From positions 62,001-126,000 of the forward strand of contig CAWIQJ010000003.1 in NCBI GenBank assembly GCA_963838235.1: a DNA stretch of 64,000 nucleotides. Reading direction: 5' to 3'. Source of the DNA: JAFECT01 sp963838235 (GTDB lineage: Bacteria; Pseudomonadota; Alphaproteobacteria; Caulobacterales; Caulobacteraceae). The notes under the pieces were generated by a model. That model was not told where the DNA came from. It did not search any database and was given only the letters and a program-made list of their open reading frames with translations. The translations under genes and the position numbers were made by a program. Below, one piece after another: positions 48,234 to 56,111 of the stretch. How positions within the stretch are numbered: position 1 is the first letter of the stretch; every line of letters begins with the position of its first letter.

Positions 48234-48583
48234 CGCTGCTTCAGATGCTCGCCGCAGGTTCGCTGTTCCTGGCCAGCGTCGCCTGCAGCCTGCGCAGCGA
48301 GCTGCTCAGTCACGCCGGTCGCGGTTGGCCGAGCGCGCCGCGCCTGGTGCGCTGGCCGCTCGCGATCGTGGCCCTGGTCTGTCTCGGCCGTGCGTGTGAG
48401 ATCATCGCGCGGCATTGCGACGTCAGCGCCAGCGAGACGGCGGTCTATGCCGCGATGGGCTTATCCGCCGTGCTCAGCGGCGTGAACGTCTTGCTGCAGC
48501 GCGTCGGCTGGCTGGGCCATCCCGCGCCGAAACCCAACGGCATCGACTACAGCCGTCACCCGCCGACCGCTCGGCCGCACTGA
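48230..48583 (+). CDS. Small membrane protein in the lysis region
   Basis: 117 aa. Three hydrophobic stretches: MLAAGSLFLASVAC, RWPLAIVALVCLGRACEII, and TAVYAAMGLSAVLSGVNVLL. A Pro/His-rich tail follows. It is paired with the holin-like gene, and could be a second holin or an antiholin. A variant of the 13-bp palindrome (T centre) lies just after its stop, at 48585-48597. Confidence 0.55.
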   Translation: MTLLQMLAAGSLFLASVACSLRSELLSHAGRGWPSAPRLVRWPLAIVALVCLGRACEIIARHCDVSASETAVYAAMGLSAVLSGVNVLLQRVGWLGHPAPKPNGIDYSRHPPTARPH

Positions 48584-48626
48584 GCGAGCGTCGCTCGTTT
48601 CACCCACAATCGAAGGACTGCCTCCC

Positions 48627-49547
48627 ATGGCGACTTTGCGCCCTGTGCCCGCGTGGCTGCCCGCGTTCATCGGCGGCGTCGAAGGATGCGTGCTGCGTGT
48701 CTATGACGACGCGCGCCCGACCTATGTGCTCAAGCCCGGAGATGCCGTCATCGGCACGCTGACGGCCGGATATGGGCACACCGGCGGCGAGCTTTACATC
48801 GGCCTGGACGTGACCCAGGCCATGGCCGACGGCTGGCGCGCGCTGGACGCGCTGAAGGCAGCGCGCATCGTGTGCGGCAAGCTGACCGACGCCGCGCTCG
48901 CGCGGCTGAGCGATCATCAATACGGCTGCATGGTCGATTTCTGTTTCAACCTCGGCGCAGCCGGCAGTCAGATCTGGATCGATCTGAACAAGGGCGACCT
49001 GAAGGGCGCGCGCGATCAGATCCCGCTGTTCGACCACGGCCGCGTCGGCGGCAAGAGCGTCGAGATCGCCGGCCTGAAGCATCGCCGGTCCGCCGAGCTG
49101 GTGCTTTGGGATACGCCCGACGTGACGGTCACTTACGACGCTGCCTATCAGCGCTCGGCGCAGGAGGCTGTCGTCGCCGCCGCTGTCGCGCCCGTTCAGG
49201 TCGCCGCCGCGGCAGGCATCGTTGCGCCGCCGTCCAGCGTCACCCGCGCGCTCGACACGTCGCCGCGCACGCCCGGCCCCGCGCTGGTGAAGAAGGGGCC
49301 GTTCCAGGTCGCCTGCGCCGCCGCCACAGGTTGCGTCGCGCACCTGGCGTCGCAAGCCCCCGACATCGCCGACAAGGCCAAGGGCTTCCTCGGCGTCGCC
49401 AAGGACACCCTGGCGGGCCAGGTCGACGCCGCGCCCAAACTGGCGACGGCGCTGGAGTTCATCGGCTATGGCCTCGTCGGCATGGCCGTCCTCGTCCCCC
49501 TCGCCATGTGGCTGAAGGACTGGGGCCAGCGGCATCAGCCGGGGTGA
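48627..49547 (+). CDS. Endolysin, GH24-type lysozyme with C-terminal membrane helix
   Basis: 306 aa. Residues 10-150 are a T4-type muramidase: EGCVLRVYDD (Glu19 as the acid, Asp27/28), then GTLTAGYGHTGGEL, and CMVDFCFNLG. After an Ala/Pro linker the end YGLVGMAVLVPLAMWLKDW is a probable membrane helix. It cleaves peptidoglycan glycan strands during lysis. A membrane tail is unusual, since anchored endolysins normally carry it at the N-terminus. Confidence 0.8.
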   Translation: MATLRPVPAWLPAFIGGVEGCVLRVYDDARPTYVLKPGDAVIGTLTAGYGHTGGELYIGLDVTQAMADGWRALDALKAARIVCGKLTDAALARLSDHQYGCMVDFCFNLGAAGSQIWIDLNKGDLKGARDQIPLFDHGRVGGKSVEIAGLKHRRSAELVLWDTPDVTVTYDAAYQRSAQEAVVAAAVAPVQVAAAAGIVAPPSSVTRALDTSPRTPGPALVKKGPFQVACAAATGCVAHLASQAPDIADKAKGFLGVAKDTLAGQVDAAPKLATALEFIGYGLVGMAVLVPLAMWLKDWGQRHQPG

Positions 49548-49638
49548 GCTGCCGCGCGAGGGCATAGTGCGCGGACGGGTCCCCCTCCTTTCCGTTTCGG
49601 CTGCGAAGCCGGACCTCGCTCCCCCTTTTTTCCGCTCA

Positions 49639-49682
49639 TCCCGGCGAATGCCGGGACCCAGATTCACGCGCTTCCGCGTGAA
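49639..49682. repeat. REP-like double palindrome
   Basis: TCCCGGC-GAAT-GCCGGGA (49639-49656), then TTCACGCG-CTTC-CGCGTGAA (49663-49682). The first part with its flanks (TCATCCCGGCG..CCGGGACCCAG) is a palindrome commonly dispersed in proteobacterial genomes. It lies in the gap 49548-49697 between lysozyme and the next gene. Confidence 0.65.
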
Positions 49683-49697
49683 AAACCGGAGACTCCC

Positions 49698-50060
49698 ATG
49701 CCTCTCACCCCGTTCGCCATTTTCCTCATCGCGGTCGCCCTCGTGCTGGGCATCGTCCTCGGCGTGATCTTCCACGCGTGGCTGAAGTCCGCCATCCGCA
49801 GCGCCGTGCTCGACGCGCAAAACGACATCAGCCATGTCGGCACCGCGGTCGCCACGCTCGAGTCGCATCCCGTGCCCGCGGCGTCCACGACGGTCAGCAC
49901 GACGCTCACCGCGGCCGACAAGAGCAGCACGGTCACCGTCACCGCGCCCGACACCGCGACCGCCGAAGCCCTGCACACCAAGCTGCGTGGCCCGCAGCCC
50001 GCACCCGTCGCGCCGGGCGCCACCGGAACCGGCGCCGCCGCGGCCGCCGGCGCCGCTTAA
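49698..50060 (+). CDS. Small membrane protein of unknown function
   Basis: 120 aa. One strong N-terminal membrane segment (FAIFLIAVALVLGIVLGVIF), then a helical part and a Thr/Ala/Pro-rich tail. It sits between lysozyme and spanin-like genes, so it may belong to the lysis set. No family recognised. The gap after it (50061-50176) holds an 11-bp hairpin, 50105-50115 with 50128-50138. Confidence 0.5.
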   Translation: MPLTPFAIFLIAVALVLGIVLGVIFHAWLKSAIRSAVLDAQNDISHVGTAVATLESHPVPAASTTVSTTLTAADKSSTVTVTAPDTATAEALHTKLRGPQPAPVAPGATGTGAAAAAGAA

Positions 50061-50176
50061 CCCAGCACGCGCCGGCAAGCTCAGCTCCGCCGTCGCACGC
50101 GGACGGACGTGCGCCGCTCTCCCGGGGGGCGCACGTCCGGTCTGCATCCTTCCAGCCGACAAGAGAGAGCCCCGCC

Positions 50177-50872
50177 ATGCGCGACATCAGCATCAACCTG
50201 CCCGAGGCCTTCACGGGCGACGTCCACATCCATTTCCACTTCGATCAGGAGGGCGTCCGGCCAGGCCCTTCGTTCGATCCTTCCGCACTGGCCGCGGAGC
50301 TGACCACCATGACGCAGAATCTCGACGACCTGACGGCGGAAGTCGCCGCCGTCACCACGGCCGACCAGGCCGCGACCACGCTGATCGACGGCTTCTCCGC
50401 GCGGCTCGACGCGGCCATCGCCGCCGCGGCCGACGGCGACGACGCCGCCCTGCCGAACCTGTCGGCCTCGCTGAAGACGTCGGGGACCGCCCTCGCCGCC
50501 GCCGTCACCGCCAACACCCCCGCCGCGCCCGCGCCGGTTGCCGCCGCGCCCGCGACGCTCACCATCGACATCTCAGGCGTCCCGACCGGCGCCACGGTCG
50601 GCGAAGCCTATACCGGCACGATCAACGTGACCGGCGGCACGGCGCCGGTGAGCGTCTCGCTGAACGGCCTGCCGGACGGCGTGACGTCCTCGCAGACCCA
50701 GAACGCCGACAACTCCGTCACCGTGGCCCTGGCGGGCGCGCCGGGCACGGCGAATTCGTTCGACGTGAGCGTTTCGGCCACCGACGCCGCGACGTCGCCG
50801 CAGCAAACCGCGAGCGGAGAGGTGACGATCACCGTCGCCGATGCGCCCGTTGAGGAAGAGTTGGACACGTAG
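50177..50872 (+). CDS. Virion accessory protein with Ig-like domain
   Basis: 231 aa from ATG 50177. It starts MRDISINLPEAFTGDVHIHF, then a helical coiled region (about 40-110), an Ala/Pro linker, and a C-terminal Ig-like beta domain (GVPTGATVGEAYTGTINVTG; GLPDGVTSSQTQNADNSVTV). Ig-like domains on phage particles often help weak surface binding. The upstream frame is shadow. Confidence 0.6.
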   Translation: MRDISINLPEAFTGDVHIHFHFDQEGVRPGPSFDPSALAAELTTMTQNLDDLTAEVAAVTTADQAATTLIDGFSARLDAAIAAAADGDDAALPNLSASLKTSGTALAAAVTANTPAAPAPVAAAPATLTIDISGVPTGATVGEAYTGTINVTGGTAPVSVSLNGLPDGVTSSQTQNADNSVTVALAGAPGTANSFDVSVSATDAATSPQQTASGEVTITVADAPVEEELDT

Positions 50873-50905
50873 GCCGACGACCGAAGCGCTGGGCGGCGTT
50901 ACACC

Positions 50906-51121
50906 ATGGCGTCGCCCAGCGCCCTTTCCGCCGCCGAGCGCGATGCGCTGATCGCGCGCGTGTTCGCCACGCCGGCCGGGCGTGAGTTGCTCGACGCCAC
51001 GTTCGCGTTGGTTCTGCATCGCGACAGTGTCGAGCAGGCCATCGCGCGCCAGCGCCTGCGCTGGGCCGGTCGCGCCCTTTTCATTCTCCTCCCGTCGAAG
51101 GATCAACCGCCATGCGCGTGA
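50906..51121 (+). CDS. Small phage protein of unknown function
   Basis: 71 aa. A helical N-terminal part (AAERDALIARVFATPAGREL) precedes a short hydrophobic segment (AGRALFILLP). It overlaps the next gene by 10 bases. Function unknown. Confidence 0.45.
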   Translation: MASPSALSAAERDALIARVFATPAGRELLDATFALVLHRDSVEQAIARQRLRWAGRALFILLPSKDQPPCA

Positions 51122-51309
51122 TCGTCCTCGTCCTGACCATGTTCTTCCACGGCCCTCAGCCGCCCGAGACCCGCGCCATGATCGTGCCGGCCGGCGTCAG
51201 ATGCCTCGAGGTCGGCCCGGCGGTGAAACAGCGCCTGCTCGCCGCCAACCCCAAGGCCCGCGACGTCGCCTGGGCCTGCGTGGTGATGAAGGCCCAGGCC
51301 GATGCCTAA
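51112..51309 (+). CDS. Small exported-type protein of unknown function
   Basis: 65 aa starting MRVIVLVLTMFFHG, a short hydrophobic N-terminus. Two cysteines (VRCLEV; WACVVM) could form a disulfide. It overlaps the next ATG. Function unknown. Confidence 0.45.
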   Translation: MRVIVLVLTMFFHGPQPPETRAMIVPAGVRCLEVGPAVKQRLLAANPKARDVAWACVVMKAQADA

Positions 51310-51472
51310 GCCCCGCCGCGCGGGCGCCGCGCCCAAGCCAACCGCCCGCGCCCTGGCGCAACAGGCCAAGTACGAAAAGGCCCTGTCCGAGACCCGCGCG
51401 CGGCAGGACCCCGCCGCGACGCCGCAGGCCGAGCGCGAGCGCCCTCCCGTCATCAAGGAGAGACTGATTTGA
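51302..51472 (+). CDS. Small basic phage protein
   Basis: 56 aa starting MPKPRRAGAAPKPTARALAQ and ending ERPPVIKERLI, charged and helical. ATG lies 8 bases inside the previous gene, and its stop overlaps the TTG start of the next (TTGA). The coupling on both sides supports translation. Function unknown. Confidence 0.5.
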   Translation: MPKPRRAGAAPKPTARALAQQAKYEKALSETRARQDPAATPQAERERPPVIKERLI

Positions 51473-51885
51473 TCGCCGCCTTCCTCTCCCTCATCACCTC
51501 CAAGCTGGCCGGGCCGATCGCCCTGGTCGCCGCGCTCGCCCTACTGGGCTGGGCCACGGTCGAGCGCATCCAGCTCGCCGGCGCGCGCCACACCGTCGCG
51601 ACCCTGACCGACCGGATCGAGAATAAGACCACGGGCTACATCGCCGAGCTGGCGACCTGCACCGGCAACACCGCGCGCCTGAACGCCGCGATCGGCGATC
51701 AGAACACCGCCATCGCCGCGGCCGGCGCCGCCGCCGCCAAGACCGCCGCCGCCCTCGACCAGGCCGCCAAGGTCAGCGCCGACGCCCGTGCCGTCGCCGC
51801 CTCGCGCGCTGCAGCGGTCGCGGCGCTGAAGCCCGGCGCCGACCGCTGCGCCAGCGCCGAAGCCCTGCTCAGGAGCCCGTCATGA
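51469..51885 (+). CDS. Inner-membrane spanin-like protein (Rz-type)
   Basis: 138 aa from TTG 51469. N-terminal membrane helix (KLAGPIALVAALALLGWATV), then a long periplasmic coiled coil rich in Ala with two cysteines (ATCTGN; RCASAE). It overlaps the lipoprotein gene by ATGA, the usual Rz/Rz1 pairing. It would act with the outer-membrane partner to fuse membranes at lysis. Confidence 0.65.
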   Translation: MIAAFLSLITSKLAGPIALVAALALLGWATVERIQLAGARHTVATLTDRIENKTTGYIAELATCTGNTARLNAAIGDQNTAIAAAGAAAAKTAAALDQAAKVSADARAVAASRAAAVAALKPGADRCASAEALLRSPS

Positions 51886-52202
51886 GACACGTCGTCATCG
51901 CCTTGCCGGTGCTGGGCGCCGTCATCGCCTTCTGCTGGGGCCTGAGTGGTTGCGACAAGACCCTCCCGCCGCTTCCCGTCGTCCAGACCGTCGAGGTCAA
52001 GGTCCCGGTCGCCACGCCCTGCCCGGACAAGCGGGCCCCCGCGCCGGCCTATCCCGACACGCCGGGCGCCCTGAAGGGCGCCCCGGACATCTTCGCCCTG
52101 GCCCAGATCTACAAACAGGCCAACATCCTGCTGCACGCCCGCACCGCCGAAGACGACGGCCAGATTGCGGCCTGCGCCACGGCGCCCAGGGCAGCCCCCT
52201 AA
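51882..52202 (+). CDS. Outer-membrane spanin-like lipoprotein (Rz1-type)
   Basis: 106 aa. Signal peptide MRHVVIALPVLGAVIAF and lipobox LSGC put the lipid on Cys24. The mature part is Pro-rich near its start (LPPLPV; PCPDKRAPAPAYPD), as in Rz1 proteins. It is the last gene of the late operon; a palindrome copy (52216-52228) and a terminator follow. Confidence 0.65.
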   Translation: MRHVVIALPVLGAVIAFCWGLSGCDKTLPPLPVVQTVEVKVPVATPCPDKRAPAPAYPDTPGALKGAPDIFALAQIYKQANILLHARTAEDDGQIAACATAPRAAP

Positions 52203-52241
52203 GTCCCCCCGACGGCGAGCGCCGCTCGCCGGACACCCCCT

Positions 52242-52276
52242 GCGGCCGCCCGGTTCACGCGGGCGGCCGCTTTTTT
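52242..52276 (+). terminator. Rho-independent terminator of the late operon
   Basis: GCGGCCGCCC (52242-52251) pairs exactly with GGGCGGCCGC (52261-52270), followed by six T. It lies 40 bases after the last lysis gene. Confidence 0.88.
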
Positions 52277-52410
52277 GCACCGTCTTCCAGCCACGCGGAG
52301 CCGAACGCCCACAGGCCCAGCAGCAAAGCGCCGCCGAAGAAAATCAGTCCGGTTGTCATGTCGTGCCGGTCGCGCAGGGCTTCGGCGGCGCAGGCAATCA
52401 TCAATCGCAC
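52255..52410 (-). CDS. 51-aa membrane protein, downstream of int only in circular phage DNA
   Basis: From GTG 52410 (ATG 52401 also in frame): one membrane segment GLIFFGGALLLGLWAFGSAW, then a short charged tail KKRPPA. AAGGGA lies 8 bases before the GTG. In the excised circle the integrase frame would stop at 52426-52428, 15 bases upstream, so this gene would follow int in the same operon. In the prophage it is cut off from that operon's promoter. Function unknown; it is too short to assign. Confidence 0.5.
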   Translation of the reverse strand: MRLMIACAAEALRDRHDMTTGLIFFGGALLLGLWAFGSAWLEDGAKKRPPA

Positions 52411-52479
52411 GGCTCATTTCCCTTATCAGGCCACGAGTTTGAACGGCAAGCCGCACACTTGTGCCGACGCGCGGAGCGG

Positions 52480-52492
52480 GTCCCCGCACCCA
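52480..52492 (+). other. attR core (13-bp repeat, right copy)
   Basis: GTCCCCGCACCCA is identical to 3941-3953. The phage side is 52479 and lower; the chromosome resumes at 52493. On the minus strand, in the same frame as the integrase, the phage side encodes PLRASAQVCGLPFKLVA and a stop. Confidence 0.8.
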
Positions 52493-52500
52493 AGTTCAAC

Positions 52501-52538
52501 AAGCCCGCCCGGTGAAAACCGGCGGGCTTTTTGTTTGT
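52501..52538 (+). terminator. Terminator, probably the original end of the rRNA operon
   Basis: AAGCCCGCC..GGT-GAAA-ACC-GGCGGGCTT is a strong stem (52501-52529, one bulged C) followed by TTTTGTTT. It starts 8 bases after attR. Without the prophage it would come 8 bases after the tRNA-fMet CCA, where an rRNA operon terminator belongs. Confidence 0.85.
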
Positions 52539-52559
52539 CCGAAGCGTCGCCCCGCTGCC

Positions 52560-53021
52560 ATGATCGCCGGCATGGCTGTTCACGACCGTACAGAGCTTCA
52601 AAAGGCCGGACGGCGCGTGGCGGAACGCGCGCGCGCTTCACTGATGTCCGACACCAAATGGCGGACAGTCTTCGCGGCGCTCAAAGACGGCCCCGCACTG
52701 AAGTGCGTCTTCAAATTCATCGACGACGACGGGGAGCGGGTGAGCTCAACGTCCGTGGACATCCGCACACCGTACCCCTGGGCGGAGTTCGACGGTCGTG
52801 GCGTGGCGCCTCTTCGTTTGATCGAGTGGATGCTCATTCCTTATGAAGTCGAACGCCCACGCTGGGATCGCACGATTCCGCGCCGCCGGGAGACGCAAGA
52901 TGTCGACGCAGCCGCGCAATTGCTTACTGGTCTCGGGAAGTTGCCGTCGGAGATGACGGACCGAGACTTGTTGATCCGCGGTTACCTGCCGAAGGCGAAA
53001 GAAACGCCGGACCCCCTAGCC
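52560..53021 (+). CDS. DUF6678-like protein
   Basis: About 150 aa (MIAGMAVHDRTELQKAGRRV; ATG 52572 also possible). SDTKWRTVFAALKDGPALKC and GVAPLRLIEWMLIP match the pattern I remember for DUF6678 (Thr-Lys-Trp..Phe..Leu and Ile-Glu-Trp). The frame runs on far into the antisense of the MFS gene. One C less in the C-run 53012-53016 would give a stop at once (ending KETPDP), so the end near 53021 is a proposal. First chromosomal gene after the prophage. Function unknown. Confidence 0.5.
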
Positions 53022-54368
53022 CGTCTCGCCTTCCGCTATGGCTTCGAGCGAGCGGCCCCCGGTCGGGATGCCGAGCAGGACGACGGCTGCGGCGCCGGTC
53101 AACAGGACCGCGGTCGCCACCCCGAACACGCCGCCGAACCCGAGGCGCGGAAACAGCCAGCCGACCAGGACAGGCGAGGTGATCGATCCGATGCGTCCGA
53201 AGGCCGACGCGATGCCCACGCCGGTCACCCGCACCTCAGTCGGGAAGAGCTCCGGCGTATAGACGTAGAGACCGGCGAAGGCGCCGTTCATGAAGAAGCT
53301 GAGCGCCACGCCGGCGGTGATGATCATCGGGTCGCTGTTGGCGAGCGCGAGCCAGAGCGCCGACAGGGCGCCGCCGATCAGGTAGCTCACGATCAAGCCG
53401 CGCCGGCCGATCCGCTCGACGATCAGGGCCGCGGAGTAATAGCCGGGGATCTGGGCGACGAAGATGATCAGCGAATAGCCGAAGCTCTTGGCCACCGTGT
53501 GCCCCGACTGCGCTAACAGCGTCGGGATCCAGGTGAAGAAGGCATAGTAACAGGCGACCAGCGCGAACCACACGATCAGGCTCATGATCGTCAGGCGACG
53601 CAGCTGCGGCGACAGCAGCGCCCTGAAGTTCTGCAAGGTCGTGCCGCCGATCTTCGGCGGCGCCGGCGTGTCGGCCGCGGGCGCGGGAAGCGGCCCGTTG
53701 CGCTCGGCGTCGCGTTCGGCGCGCGCAACGATCGCGTCGGCCTCGGCGGTGCGGCCGCGCCGCTCGAGCCAGCGCGGCGATTCGGGCAAGGCCTTCCACC
53801 ACCACAGCACCAGGACGATCGGCGTTGCGGTCAGCAGCAGCGCCGCGCGCCAGTGATGCGGCACCAGCCAGTTGCCCAGCAGCGCCGCGCCGACGAACCC
53901 GAACGAGAAGAACCCCGCGACCGCGGCGGTGAAGCGCCCGCGGTACCGGCTGGAGACGAACTCCGACAGAAAGGGCGCCACGATGGTGCTCTCGGCGCCG
54001 GTGCCCACGCCCGCGGCCAGGCGCCAGACGTAGAACTCATGCCAGTTGTGCACAAAGGCGTTGCCGACGGTGGCCGCGCAATAGACCACCACTGCGCCGA
54101 TCATCACCGCCTTGCGCCCTAACCGGTCGGCCAGGACGCCGCAGAGCAGGGCGCCGAAGAAGAAACCGACGTAGGACGCGGCGCCCAGAAGGCCGGTCTG
54201 AACGCTGGTCAGGTTCCAGACGCCGGGCTTGGACACGACGGTCAGGACAAAGGCGACGACCGCCTGGTCCATGGCCTCGAAGCCGTAACCCAGGCCGCCC
54301 ATGACCAGCAGCCTTGCGTGAAAACGCGAGAACGGGAGCCGCTCCAGCCGGGCGCCGATGGAAGCCAT
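53016..54368 (-). CDS. MFS transporter, sugar porter / NiaP-like
   Basis: 450 aa with 12 predicted membrane segments. Motif GVLADRLGRKAVMIG between segments 2 and 3, its counterpart IVERIGRRGLIVS in the second half, and PESPRWL after segment 6 mark the sugar-porter/AAHS-like group. A charged loop of about 50 residues separates the halves. Organic acids, sugars or nicotinate are possible substrates; none can be chosen from sequence. It runs convergent with the DUF6678-like gene. Confidence 0.85.
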   Translation of the reverse strand: MASIGARLERLPFSRFHARLLVMGGLGYGFEAMDQAVVAFVLTVVSKPGVWNLTSVQTGLLGAASYVGFFFGALLCGVLADRLGRKAVMIGAVVVYCAATVGNAFVHNWHEFYVWRLAAGVGTGAESTIVAPFLSEFVSSRYRGRFTAAVAGFFSFGFVGAALLGNWLVPHHWRAALLLTATPIVLVLWWWKALPESPRWLERRGRTAEADAIVARAERDAERNGPLPAPAADTPAPPKIGGTTLQNFRALLSPQLRRLTIMSLIVWFALVACYYAFFTWIPTLLAQSGHTVAKSFGYSLIIFVAQIPGYYSAALIVERIGRRGLIVSYLIGGALSALWLALANSDPMIITAGVALSFFMNGAFAGLYVYTPELFPTEVRVTGVGIASAFGRIGSITSPVLVGWLFPRLGFGGVFGVATAVLLTGAAAVVLLGIPTGGRSLEAIAEGETG

Positions 54369-54416
54369 CGACGATAGGGGTGGCGGGCTTCGCGGCGTCT
54401 GTCCAGCGCTCGCGCG

Positions 54417-55079
54417 CTAGTTCAGTCTGATCTGCGCCTCGGCGCGGCTGACCAGGGCGCCGGCCATCGCCGGCCATTCCGACGCGCGCGCGCCGCCGGA
54501 GGACAGCTCGGCGGCCGACGGTCCGTCGGGCTTCAGCGCTTCGCCGTAGATGATCATCAGTTCCTTGCGCCGGGCCGCATCCGGCAAATGCACGAAGCGA
54601 ACATACATCATCGCCGGCGTCGTCTTCAGGCCGCGCGCGACGAGGCGTTTTTCGAGGTGGTCGCGATCCGACCCCGCATCGACCGCCGCGTCGCCGGCGC
54701 GCACCCAGGTGTCGACGTAGAAATCGAGCCCGCCGAGGGTCGCGTGCGTGGGTGAGTTGTAGGTGTGATGCAGTTCCGGTCGCTCGGGCACATAGGCCTC
54801 GAACTGCACCCAGAACAGGCGGCGCACATTGCCGGCCTTGTCCGCATCGACGAAGGGATGCATTTCCGCGTCGTCGAACCCACCGAGCAGCCAGCGATCC
54901 TCACCGAGAGAACGAAAGGCGCGTGGCAACATGACGGTCGCGCGCGGATCGTGGTCGGAGATCACGGCGTGACCGCTGACCTGGCGATCGGCCCCGCCGG
55001 GCCGCGTATCAGCGCCCACGGCTGCGCTCGCGATCGAGAGCAGGAAGGCGAGGGCGGCGATCGGGACTGTGGTTTTCAT
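54417..55079 (-). CDS. Exported protein of unknown function
   Basis: 220 aa from ATG 55079 with signal peptide MKTTVPIAALAFLLSIASAA. The mature part (RPELHHTYNSPTHATLGGLD; FVHLPDAARRKELMIIYGEA) is soluble and periplasmic. The longer open frame to 55172 is shadow. One base separates it from the gene before, so they form an operon. No family recognised. Confidence 0.75.
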   Translation of the reverse strand: MKTTVPIAALAFLLSIASAAVGADTRPGGADRQVSGHAVISDHDPRATVMLPRAFRSLGEDRWLLGGFDDAEMHPFVDADKAGNVRRLFWVQFEAYVPERPELHHTYNSPTHATLGGLDFYVDTWVRAGDAAVDAGSDRDHLEKRLVARGLKTTPAMMYVRFVHLPDAARRKELMIIYGEALKPDGPSAAELSSGGARASEWPAMAGALVSRAEAQIRLN

Positions 55080-55080
55080 G

Positions 55081-55974
55081 TCAAGGCTTCTTGTGCGGCC
55101 GGTCTTCCGCGCGCGCCAGCCAGGCGTCCGGGCGGACGACGCGGAAGGCGTGGCTGTCGGCGGCGTACTCATTCAGCAGATAGGCGTGGCCGGCGCCGAT
55201 GACCAGCAGGACGCGGTCGCTGGGCCTGGCGTCGAGGCGGATCAGGTTGTCCAGGATCTTCAGGTTGCGCGCGTGCCAGTAACCGACCCAATTCGCGCCG
55301 GGGTTCACTTCGGAATTGCCCAGCAACGCGAGGTCGTAATAGACGCGGTTCGAGTTGGCCAGGGATTTGGGTGCGTTCTCGATGCGCAGGAATCCCGCGA
55401 CGGTGTGGTCGCGCACCAGAGCGGTCTGTTCCCGGTCGATTTTCGGATCGCGCAGCGCGGCAAAGCGCGCCTCCTCGTGGCCGAGTTTGGCGCCGGCCTC
55501 CCAGTCGTAGTCCGTATCGGGTCCCGGTGCATCTTCGTTCCAGTCGACCGCGTCGACGTGTTTCAAGCCCAGCTTCTTGGCGAGCCTGAGCGCGAGCTGG
55601 TCCGTTTCGTCGGCGGTCAGGGCGTATCGGCCCGCAAGATAGTCATCGTATCGCTTGTCGAGCTTGGCCTGGTTCTTGTGGCCCCATTCCACCGCGATGC
55701 GCGTGGGCTTCCATTGCGCGATGGCGTCGACCACGCGTTCGATCTGCCGCTGGCGCTCGGGCGCGAGGACGTCGTCGACCTTGGCGTCATGCATGTCGCG
55801 CGCGGGATTGCCCAGATGGACCGATCCCAGGACCATGAGGGTCGGACGCTGGGCGAGCGGCCGGTCGCCGATCAGCGGCGAGGGCGCGCTCTGGGCATTC
55901 GCGCTAAGCGTCACAGCGCCAAAGCCGGCGCCCACGGCCAGGGCGGCGATGGTTCCAATCAGGCGTCTATGCAT
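55081..55974 (-). CDS. Exported DUF5694-like protein
   Basis: 297 aa from ATG 55974 (ATG 55989 possible), signal peptide MHRRLIGTIAALAVGAGFGA. LMVLGSVHLGNPARDMHD, then RQRQIERVVDAIAQWKPTRI and AVEW, match DUF5694, a family with a TraB/erythromycin-esterase-like look whose reaction is not known to me. The C-terminal VLLVIGAGHAYLLNE repeats the Gly-His theme. It is first in a two-gene operon divergent from the decarboxylase. Confidence 0.75.
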   Translation of the reverse strand: MHRRLIGTIAALAVGAGFGAVTLSANAQSAPSPLIGDRPLAQRPTLMVLGSVHLGNPARDMHDAKVDDVLAPERQRQIERVVDAIAQWKPTRIAVEWGHKNQAKLDKRYDDYLAGRYALTADETDQLALRLAKKLGLKHVDAVDWNEDAPGPDTDYDWEAGAKLGHEEARFAALRDPKIDREQTALVRDHTVAGFLRIENAPKSLANSNRVYYDLALLGNSEVNPGANWVGYWHARNLKILDNLIRLDARPSDRVLLVIGAGHAYLLNEYAADSHAFRVVRPDAWLARAEDRPHKKP

Positions 55975-56111
55975 CGGGCGCACTCCCATGTTGCGAGCCG
56001 GCGGCTTCCCCCCCTCCCGGTCTAGAGGATCGAAATTGGACCGACGGATGCGACGCGCGCACATTTCTTTTTGGTAATAGTCGGGACCGACTCGTTCGAG
56101 GACCCAAGCCT

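Noticed and set aside
53022..53516. Continuation of the DUF6678-like frame past 53021
   Set aside because: It becomes the antisense of the MFS gene with low-complexity Asp/Arg/Gly sequence.
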